From Cryptomeria japonica (lineage: Eukaryota > Streptophyta > Pinopsida > Cupressales > Cupressaceae), in the NCBI RefSeq assembly GCF_030272615.1, contig NC_081409.1:475747573-475811572 (forward strand): a stretch of DNA of 64,000 nt, read 5' to 3'. The position numbers and the translations under genes were made by a program. This document shows, piece by piece, positions 56,251-64,000 of the stretch; position 1 is the first letter of the stretch; each line of letters starts with the position of its first letter. The notes beneath the pieces were generated by a model. That model ran no database searches. It was not told where the DNA came from and saw nothing but the letters and a program-made list of their open reading frames with translations.

Positions 56251-57640
56251 GGTGCAATTTGCAACCATGAGATATTATTTCAAAATTGGAGCATTGATCA
56301 AATGTATACTCTTGGGCATCTTCTTTGGAAGAGAATGGATCAGATTTTCAGATTTGGGCTTGTTGATTGGTTGCAGATTAGTCACTTCACTTTATGGTTT
56401 GCTCTCATTCAAGGGAGTTGGTGCAATTTTTTTGGTCATGCAAGTAATGGTTTTCAATTGGAGATTGCTTGGAGGTGTTTTCCAGCCACTTTTGATTTAT
56501 TTTCAAGCATTGGAATGCTCAACTTTCATGCTTATACCTGGAAATTTCGCTAGTGCTATTGTTGTCCTCTATGTAGAGCACTTGAATCAGATTGCACTTC
56601 GTTGATTTCAATCATTTACAACAGTAGTTATTGTTTATTTCGGACCTTCCAAACTCAAGGAGTTCGCCTTATGAGGGTTTGTGTTGTAAACTTTGACAGC
56701 TTACCTCCAAAGTTGGTTGAGGACAGTGAATTTTTTTATGCTATGGCTCATCTTTCAGAGAGCCTTGGAGTTGTGACAATGAGCGTTAGCACTACTGTCT
56801 ACTTTCTGATCAGCTTACACATGAGTTCAGATTCTGATCAGCAGATGTGTTGGATGGTTCCTGCAGATGAGCTGTTCATGGTTGAAGATTGATGGTAGAG
56901 ATGGATTGATTAGAGGAGTTGGCTTTCCAACTACTCCCACACTCATGTCTCTTATGCATTAAGTGAGATTTCAGATCGTTTATAGCTGTCCGAGTTGTTC
57001 CACATTGTTTATGGTGACCTTTGACTTTGGGCAGTTTGATTTTGAGCACTTGCACACGATTATGCAACTAGCTGCGGGAGATCCTTTGGGTATGGTTCAG
57101 TTATTCTCCACTTCCACATGGGAGAGTTTGGGTCATTGCAGCTACTTCATAATGATAGTATGCATACTTCCAGATGATGATTGGTTGACTATAGTGAGTT
57201 TGGTTTGTTGGGGTACTCGAGTTTCTTCCAATGAGACATGGAGGTTAAGTGCTAGTGATACAATTTCGAATGGTGACAGTAGAGGCATTCCTTGGTTGGT
57301 AGATTTCAAAGTAGTAACAGTGATTGATCTTCTTCATTTTGAGGACTTCATGAGGAGGTATGTGGATGATTATGGTTTCGAGTTGAGCAGATATATCTTT
57401 GAGTTTCCCAAGATCATGTTAGTTATTGGGATTGTAGTTATGGATCTTACTGGGTTGCCACAACAAGTGATGTTTCATGTTGTGATCAGAGTGGCACAAT
57501 GTTAGCATGGTGGGTCCCTTCTGAGATTGATTTGGAATCCTGGGATCACTTGGGTTTGTAGTTCAACAGTTGAGGATGAGAAAGCAAATGTTGGCTTACT
57601 TGGGTTTACTCCTATGATGTTCTAGTATAGTTCTTTCAGA
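56251..57640 (+). other. E1 internal region, unrecognised open stretches
   Basis: Open stretches at 56165-56605, 56602-56892 and 56963-57505 are not recognised. They contain no RT, protease or RNase H motif. The last is rich in Phe, Asp and Val. This is where RT would normally be. Confidence 0.4.
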
Positions 57641-58424
57641 GAGCAATTTCTTGAGGAGTTGATGGAGATTGTGAGTAAATGTTTGGAGGGTTATAATAGA
57701 AACTATGTTTCAGAGCAGCAGAAGGCTTGGGTGAGATGACTTCATTTGGGAGAGTATTGTTACAACTCTTCCTATCACATGTCAATTAGGATGTCTTCAT
57801 TCACAACTTTGTATGGATATGAGGCACCTAGCTTTGCGGATTTGACTTTTGGCGAAAGTAGAGCACCTCAAGCGAGGGATTTGTTACAAAAAAGTCAAGA
57901 TGTCCTGAGATCCCTAAAGCATAATCTTCAACATGCTTAGAATCAACAAAAGATGTATGTTGATCGACATAGAATGGAACACACTTCTGAGTTTGGAGAT
58001 ATGGTCTACTTGAGTCTTCAACCTTACCGATAGTCCACTCTCAAGAAGAGTGGAGCAGAGAAGCTTAAGCCTCGCTTCTATGACCCTTCAGAGGCACCAG
58101 GAAGGTTGGTGAAGTGGCTTATGAGCTGGAGTTACCTGAAACCGACAAGATGCATAATGTTTTCCATGTGTCATGCCTCAAGAAGGCACTTGGAAATAAT
58201 GTGGTAGCTTCATTAGATCTACCTCCCTTGGATGAGGAGGGACAATTGGTGCTGATTCCGGAGGCCATTATTGACTCCAGGGAACGTTCATCGAGGACTC
58301 TTATGGAGTATTTGATCAAATGGAAAAACTTGCCAATGGAGGATGCGACTTGGGAGAATGAACAAATTTTGTAACATCCAGCCTTGCTATTGCTTGAGGA
58401 CAAGCAATTTTGGGGAGGGCGGAC
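57641..58424 (+). pseudogene. E1 integrase C-terminus with chromodomain
   Basis: Starts inside the integrase core (E-G-Y-N-R-N-Y-V-S, W-V-R), then L-G-E-Y-C-Y-N, S-I-R-M-S-S-F, L-Y-G-Y-E-A, L-K-P-R-F-Y, H-N-V-F-H-V-S-C-L-K-K and a chromodomain (Y-L-I-K-W-K, D-A-T-W-E-N). It is clearly homologous to the E4 integrase end. Stops at 57738 (TGA), 57938 (TAG), 58033 (TAG) and 58372 (TAA), and a frame change near 58090. The HHCC domain and the first catalytic residues are missing. GGGGAGGGCGGAC before the LTR is the polypurine tract. Confidence 0.85.
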
Positions 58425-58804
58425 TGTAATGTCCCCTTCTCAGTTCTAGACTGATGGATGGAGTCTTAGCCTATTTTGGAAACTCGTAGGCTAACTAGAG
58501 ACTAAATTAGGGTTTCTGTGTTCAAGAAAGTTTTCAGAGGGGTGTTTACATGAGTTTTATAGTTTGCTCTCTGGATTCTTTTTGGGTTTTTCATGATCTT
58601 CAAGATGGTATAACATGCATTCCAATTAGAGAAGATTTCTGAATTTACTATTTTTAGTAAATTGCGACAACTGTTTGCTCTCTAGATTCTTTTTGGGTTT
58701 TTCATGAGCTTTAGGATGGTATAACATGCATTCCAATCAGAGAAGGTTTTTGAATTAACTATTTTTAGTAAATTGCGACAGATTGACGACTGTTTGCTTT
58801 ATAG

Positions 58805-59773
58805 CTAAGTTACCGGGTTCGCTAGCTGGGTAGCCGGATACTGGTCCGGTTCGCATGGGGTTCGTGCTATTGGTCCAGTTTGCACACTGGTCCGTATACC
58901 TGCTATGTCATCCACAAAAAACAATGGCAGTCATCTGTCACTGTAACTAAACAACAACTATTTGTAGCCTGAGAAATAGAAGTTCTGGTAGAATATAGGC
59001 ACCGAGGGAAATTTTTAATTGTTTAAATTAATTTTCACCCCACGGAAACAATCATTCATCTGTTTATATAGGTTGACTATCACATTTTAAATATACGAAT
59101 GCACCATGGTCATTGAATTATATTAAATTATATTATATAATAAAAAAATAATATTGCATATTAATATATATAGTATTATATTAATATTATATTATATAAT
59201 AAAAAAATAATATTGCATATTAATATATATAGTATTATATTAATATTATATTATATAATAAATTAATAATATTATTTAATATATATTATATTATATTAAT
59301 AATTAATATTATATGATAAATTAATAATATATTATATAATATTATTGTATATTCCTATTATAATATATAATATGATATTATAATATACTATATTTTTAAT
59401 ATATATATATACAATATAATTATAAAAATAATATTGCATCTTAATATATATAGTATTATATTAATATTATATTATATAATAAATTAATAATATTATTTAA
59501 TATAATATAATATATATTATATTAATAATTAATATTATATGATAAATTAATATATTATATAATATTATTGTATATTCATATTTTAATATATATTATATAT
59601 TATATGATATTATAATATATTATATTTTTAATTATATATATATATAATTTTTATTACATTGTTTTTGTACTAACAAACCCGAACAAACCCAAACCCCTTA
59701 TCAAAATTTTGCCGTACTGGCGTACCGGTTCTTCGAACCCGAACCGGTGCCCGAACTTGAACCGACAACTTAG
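58805..59773. mobile_element. 969-bp terminal-inverted-repeat element in the E1 3' LTR
   Basis: The 5' LTR lacks it, which fixes its limits. Ends are CTAAGTTACCGGGTTCG and, on the complement, CTAAGTTGTCGGTTC. Flanks CTTTATAG (58797-58804) and ATTTGTAG (59774-59781) match at 6 of 8 positions, consistent with an old 8-bp hAT-type duplication. Subterminal parts are rich in GGGTTCG/CCGGTTCG; the centre (59107-59660) is almost pure A/T with tandem copies at a period of about 59 bases. No coding capacity. Confidence 0.8.
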
Positions 59774-60491
59774 ATTTGTAGGGTTTTTCTGGGTTTTTTG
59801 AGAGCTCCAACATGGTTTGACATGCAAATTATTCGAAGATGATTTCTAGACTTACTATTTGTAGTAAGTCACGACGGCTGCTCAGAATATGCTCAAATGA
59901 AGATTGGAGTCACTTACTATTTTTAGCAGTACAGTTGTGCAACAAAGTAACACTTGGGTTCTATTCTCAACAATCCTGTTCAACAATTATCTGTCCAAGA
60001 TTCTTGGAATCTATTTTTGGTAAATAAATAACTTTGGTTATTTATTTAATATTATTTTTCGTATGACTTTACTTGGGCGATATTTAATATATTTTTGTGT
60101 AAAGTCAAAAAAGGTGTTTTTGGGCATCCAAGCTAGACTTAGAGAATAAGGAAATATTTTATTGAATGGAAATTCATATTTGGCGTCCAACTTTGGGAAA
60201 AAATAAAAAGAAACAAAAGATGTAAGTTATATTTTATTTCCCTAATGAGGCATCCACTTTGGAGGGAAAAGTGAATTCAAATTTATGGGGTTCAAGTCTA
60301 TAAATAAGACCCTTCTCTCCTTCATTTGGTTATGCTAGAATTTGATAACGAAGTGCTGCTGAATTGCTTTCAGAGACTTGGCTTCGGGGTTGCGTGCCCT
60401 CCTAGCTCATCTTTAGTTTTGAGTTTGAAAGATAACTCCTAGTTGACAAAGTGATCTCATTCAGAGATTACCAATGGATTTCAAGGAGTTT

Positions 60492-61403
60492 GGTGTGATA
60501 AATTGGTGAAGAAACCCTACAGCTGATCTACATTTCTGCTTATTTTGGTTGGAGCTTTCATTCAAATTTTGTTGGTACGGATTCAAAAGTTGCATATGCT
60601 CTTGGTACCCATTTGCTCATACTTTTGTAGTTTTTGGTGGAGTGGCTGAAGTCTTATTCCAAACCGAGTTGCTGCTGTTTGCCCTAGTTTGATCTACTGA
60701 TTTTTGGGCGGGTAACTTGGTCATTGCATTTCTGATTTTAGTTTTATATTCCTTGCGTAGTTAGCGTATGTATTAATTTGTTTAGTAGTACTAAACAATA
60801 TTTTGTACTCATTTTCTGGAAGCTAACTTTCCCCATTGTGCAAGTGGAAGTGGCTGGTTATACGGCCAAGTCTTTTGTTTTCAAGCTAATATCAGTATCC
60901 TTGTATCACCCGCTGAAAAGTGGAAGTGGCTGGTTATATCGCCAATTCTGGTGATAAATTGGTGAAGAAACCCTACAACTGATCTACATTTCTGCTTATT
61001 CTGGTTGGAGCTTTCATTCAAATTTTGTGGGTACGGATTCAAAAGTTGCGTATGCTCTTGGCGCCCATTTGCTCATACTTTGGTGGTTTTTGGTGGAGTG
61101 GCTGAAGTCTTATTCCAAACTGAGTTGCTGCTGTTTGCTCTAGTTTGATCTACTGATTTTTGGGCTGGTAACTTGGTCATTGCATTTCTGATTTTAGTTT
61201 TATCGTCCTTGCACAGCTAGCGTATGTAATAATTTGTTTAGTAGTACTAAACAATATTTTGTACTCATTTTCTGGAAGCTAACTTTCCCCATTGTTCAAG
61301 TGGAAGTGGCTGGTTATACCGCAAGTCTTTTGTTTTCAAGCTAATTTCAGTATCCTTGTATCACCTGCTGAAAAGTGGAAGTGGCTGGTTATACTGCCAA
61401 TTC
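60492..61403. repeat. 456-bp tandem duplication in the E1 3' LTR
   Basis: GATAAATTGGTGAAG recurs at 60497 and 60953, and similarity continues across the unit. The 5' LTR has one copy (from about 19010), so it arose in the 3' LTR after or at insertion. Confidence 0.9.
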
Positions 61404-61673
61404 TGATGTTTAATTTCAGTACTTTGTATTCCCACTATACAAGTGGAAGTGGCTGGTTATACCGCCAAGTTTTTGTTATTCGAACTTCAATAAATTTGTA
61501 GCTCTCCCACTGAACAAGTGAAGTGGCTGGTCCAACTACCATCATGTAGTATTTCAATTGTTCAAGTTTTCCTCCCATTGCATAAGTGGTTGAGATATTA
61601 TTTTGCTAATGCTAACGGGTGTTGAATGTTGTGCTAAAAATCGAAAAAAAAGCAAGGGGGACGTTTCAATTTT

Positions 61674-63274
61674 CCAGCAACCTCTGTTTTGGCTGATTAT
61701 GAGGGAAGAAACAAGCACTAGGGTTTGGAAAATAAAATCTAAAAGTTTCCAAGAGAGAATCAAAGGTCTAAACTGCAAATGAGGCAGAATTATCTGTATA
61801 GCATACCATAACTTTCTGGGTATCGCAGATATTCATATTGCAATCAAATGCAGTTTTACTACAAAAATTATAGTTACAGGGCAGTTTTTATAGTTACAGG
61901 GCAGTTTTTAGACACCAACACTATTAGCAATAAATCAGAAAAATCTCTTCAGCAAAAGAGTTTTCACCAGGTGCAGAAATTGCTGCTTGTATCAGCCCCA
62001 ATACAATAATGCTCCTACCACATACAGTCTCAGTAAGGCATAAGACTTTACCAAGGGTTTGCTAAATTTTATCAGCCAATCAGTACAGAGATCGTAGCTC
62101 ACAATAGGGTTCCCAGATGCTGACCAGGGGTTTTACTTTTGGTTAATTTATTATTGTATTAAATTCCTCTAGCTTATAGCACTTTTTGAGAGATTGTTGT
62201 AAGCGAAGTCAAGATGGATAGAAGACCTTAGTAAATTGTAGTTGGGGGCTCCAAAGACTAAGTAAACGTCACTGGTGCAGCTCCTATTCTTGAAATCTTC
62301 AAGACCTCTTATGTTGATTTGTCTTCTGCACTCTAAGCTTCTCTACCTTAAATCCTCTCCTTCTGAATAGCAGAGAAAATGATGTGTGTTATTGTTGTTG
62401 AGAAATGATAAAATGTGGATCCTATAAATATGAATTTAAACTTTAAAGCTAAATCTTAGCTTTAGCCGATGTCATTTGCTCAATTGATGGCATTCACTAA
62501 AACAAAGGTATTGCAAAATTGTAATCCATTGCGTTGATGATGTTGGCTACAAACAGGCCAAAGGGAAAATAGAGGGTCAGAGGGACAATTGGGGCCAGGA
62601 GGACAAATCTGTTATATGATGGATGATGGCTGATAAAGCATCTTTCATAGAGTACTGTAAGCTGGCCCACCCTAATTGTAATATATATATGAACATATGC
62701 TTAGGATGGTTAATGCACCAATGATTCCTGCATAAGAAGAATGCCAATAATGCAAAAATAAGATGTATACACTAGCAAATCAAAAACCACTATGAACATG
62801 TGGTGTGTGTGTCTGTATCCAAAAATTTAATTTATGTATCTATTGCTTAGACATTTTTGTGTTTCTTGTAGCTGTTTCATCATTATATATCAAGGAAAAT
62901 AGCTTGTTTTGCATTTGTTTCTGTAGACAAGTGTAAGCAGCTTTAGGGAATAAGTCGACAATATTTGTGAATGAAAGCTATTGCACTTGTCAAGGAGTAC
63001 AATTTTCTACAATTAGATTTGCTCATGTTTGGTAATTAAATACAAAGGAAATGGCCATCTTACATACTCTTAGATTATGAATTAATGTTCTTGCAGTTGT
63101 TTTATGCACATCATTACACCTTGCTATGTAAAATATTGGCTTTCTGTGAGCTGCCTCCAGAAAGAATCTATAGCATCTACTCGGATTTACATATTGTCAA
63201 TTAACTTTTTCAAGGGTTGTAGTTCCTCTTTGTTATTTAATCTGAGAGAACTAAAAAACATATACTAACTGCAG
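61674..63274 (+). other. Right end of intron 1, no element recognised
   Basis: No gene or transposon is seen. A 20-base sequence TAGTTACAGGGCAGTTTTTA is present twice in tandem (61871-61910). The intron ends CTAACTGCAG. Confidence 0.55.
61871..61910. repeat. Tandem duplication, 20 bp x 2
   Basis: Two perfect adjacent copies of TAGTTACAGGGCAGTTTTTA. Confidence 0.95.
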
Positions 63275-63403
63275 GTAGTTCTTGATTTGGACGAGACATT
63301 GGTGTGTGCCTATGAATCTTCAAGTTTGCCTTCGTTTATCCATAATCAAGCCACGCAAGCAGGAATCAAGTGGTTTGAGCTACAATGTGTTTCTGTTGAT
63401 AAG
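63275..63403 (+). CDS. CTD-phosphatase-like HAD protein, exon 2 (catalytic motif I)
   Basis: Encodes residues 92-134 if joined to exon 1, phase 0 at both ends. It opens VVLDLDETLV, the HAD motif I D-x-D-x-[TV]; by family knowledge the first Asp (about residue 95) forms the phospho-aspartate and the second (97) is the general acid. C-A-Y-E-S-S-S-L-P and G-I-K-W-F-E-L-Q-C follow, as in plant NLI-interacting-factor-like phosphatases. The donor is AAG|gtcaat, weaker than the gtaagt of exons 1 and 4; the match of exon 3 to the next part of the domain supports it. Confidence 0.85.
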
Positions 63404-63535
63404 GTCAATCAGGGATTTGTTGATAGCAATTTTTTACTCCATTTTCTAAGTCATAAGTTAATTGCTATAGTTTGTGGGAGTATTTATTTTATATTCTGTG
63501 CTTTACTCATTGTATTTCAATCTCTTCAAAATTAG

Positions 63536-63656
63536 GAAGATGAAGGAAAACAAAAAGTAAACCATGTGACTGTCTATGAACGACCTGGCCTGCAAGAATT
63601 CTTATCAGAGGCCAGCGAGTTTGCAGAACTTGTCCTATTCACCGCCGGACTTGAAG
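63536..63656 (+). CDS. CTD-phosphatase-like HAD protein, exon 3 (motif II)
   Basis: Starts after TTAG at 63535 and reads E-D-E-G-K-Q-K-V-N-H-V-T-V-Y-E-R-P-G-L, then L-V-L-F-T-A-G-L-E. The Thr of L-F-T-A-G is HAD motif II, which binds the phosphate in this family. R-P-G-L-x-E-F-L is characteristic of NLI/SCP-type phosphatases. It ends one base into a Gly codon (G|gttgaa). Intron 2 is 132 bp, in strong contrast to intron 1. Confidence 0.85.
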
Positions 63657-63776
63657 GTTGAAATTTCAACAACTAAATTTGTCTTTGCTGTGCTCTCAGA
63701 ATTTATTAATATGCAGATGATTTACATATTGTTAATCTTTCCTTGTTTGGGTGGCTATTGAAATTTGACTCTAAAG

Positions 63777-63858
63777 GTTACGCGAAACCTCTTGTTGACA
63801 AGATAGATTCAGAAAACAGGATTGCTGCTCGACTTTATCGGCCTGCAACAGTTACCAC
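63777..63858 (+). CDS. CTD-phosphatase-like HAD protein, exon 4 (partial gene, continues beyond window)
   Basis: Starts after AAAG at 63776, completing the Gly codon, and reads Y-A-K-P-L-V-D-K-I-D, then R-L-Y-R-P-A-T-V-T. Ends AC|gtaagt at 63858, two bases into a codon. Intron 3 is 120 bp. The motif III Lys and motif IV Asp residues are expected in later exons outside the window. The product is probably a protein phosphatase acting on phospho-Ser; substrate and location are not shown by the sequence. Confidence 0.82.
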
Positions 63859-64000
63859 GTAAGTCCAAGCATAAGAGCACAAGTCTTCTTTACTTTCTCT
63901 TTTTATCTAATTTGTACCTTTCACTGGTTTTGATTGTGCTTAAATTCAATATCTCGGTCATCTCCTATTTCAATTTTTCTTTTAATGTATCTGTAAAATA

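Larger units (their letters stand above)
17895..61668 (+). mobile_element. E1: chromovirus-derived Ty3/gypsy element carrying the whole nest
   Basis: LTRs start TGTAATGTCCCC and end GGGGGACATTTCA (5') or GGGGGACGTTTCA (3'). ATTTT lies at 17890-17894 and 61669-61673, an exact 5-bp target duplication. After the 5' LTR comes a primer-binding site like the initiator-Met tRNA type. Just before the 3' LTR are a purine-rich tract and an integrase C-terminus with a chromodomain. Gag, protease, RT and most of integrase are absent; an acidic ORF takes their place. Subtracting the hAT nest, the 969-bp element and the 456-bp duplication leaves about 7.8 kb. E1 is probably non-autonomous and is the oldest layer of the nest. 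Confidence 0.9.
58425..61668 (+). repeat. E1 3' LTR (3,244 bp with two internal changes)
   Basis: Matches the 5' LTR but holds a 969-bp insertion (58805-59773) and a 456-bp tandem duplication (60492-61403). Without these it is close to the 5' LTR length of 1,762 bp. Confidence 0.9.
5374..63274 (+). other. Intron 1 of the phosphatase-like gene, 57,901 bp
   Basis: The intron begins GTAAGT and ends CTGCAG, joining two phase-0 exons. It contains a five-level nest of LTR retrotransposons and a hAT transposon (17895-61668), two solo LTRs, a copia remnant and two short DNA elements. The outer parts, roughly 5374-6610 and 61674-63274, look like unique intron sequence. Without the recognised insertions with defined ends the intron would be near 10 kb. 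The exon match is direct; that the two parts are spliced together is inferred from phase and family order. Confidence 0.72.

Noticed and set aside
59107-59660. A/T-rich block as a replication origin or matrix-attachment region
   Set aside because: It is the centre of a small terminal-inverted-repeat transposon with tandem repeats; no other evidence.
63263-63269. Perfect TACTAAC branch-point consensus at the end of intron 1
   Set aside because: The branch A would be only 6 bases from the AG, too close for normal splicing; not annotated as the branch site.

Overview
The window reads as nuclear DNA of a large-genome seed plant, most likely a gymnosperm. This rests on one host gene with plant-type introns, one of them about 58 kb, surrounded by old, nested, chromodomain-bearing LTR retrotransposons and plant hAT transposons. 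The species cannot be named from sequence alone. Only one host gene is recognisable: a HAD-family, CTD-phosphatase-like (NLI/SCP-type) protein on the + strand. Exon 1 is 5101-5373, exon 2 63275-63403, exon 3 63536-63656 and exon 4 63777-63858; the gene runs off the right edge. Exon 1 ends ...KLT and exon 2 begins VVLDLDETL in the same phase, so intron 1 is 57,901 bp and contains almost everything else in the window.

Layout. 1-3600: minus-strand remnant of a Ty3/gypsy element (gag, protease). 3601-4950: upstream flank without a recognised gene. 4955-5373: TATA box, short uORF and exon 1. 5374-17894: intron sequence with a solo LTR (6616-8714, TSD CATTT), a broken Ty1/copia pol (8930-10420, minus), a 900-bp DNA element with GGGACG-rich ends (10547-11446, TSD AATAAAAAC), a second solo LTR (13047-14411, TSD CTCAT) and stretches with nothing recognised. 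17895-61668: one nested insertion complex. 61669-63274: unassigned intron. 63275-63858: exons 2-4.

The complex has five levels, most with matching target-site duplications. Element E1 (chromovirus-derived Ty3/gypsy, 17895-61668, TSD ATTTT) contains a hAT transposon (20791-55313, TSD CTTTTGAT). Its transposase gene is split by an LTR-like unit R (22511-53134, near-TSD CTTCT/CTTCC). R is split by E2 (Athila/Tat-like Ty3/gypsy, 24314-51245, TSD AGGCG). E2 carries two insertions: E4 (chromovirus, minus strand, 29876-37479) and E3 (same family as E2, 38819-48445, TSD ACCCA). The 3' LTR of E1 also holds a 969-bp terminal-inverted-repeat element. Subtracting the insertions leaves about 9.5 kb for E2, close to the 9.6 kb of E3, which supports the reconstruction.

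Most noteworthy: (1) the 58-kb intron; (2) E4 is flanked by a 184-bp duplication of its target instead of 5 bp, has lost 12 terminal bases at one end, and has microhomology at that junction; (3) a conserved extra ORF of about 800 codons downstream of integrase in both E2 and E3; (4) an irregular array of over 30 GGCGGACTTT motifs that reads K-V-R-P on the minus strand; (5) E1 has most of gag-pol replaced by an unrelated acidic ORF. All mobile-element genes except the E3 integrase ORF are visibly broken. No tRNA, rRNA or CRISPR was found.
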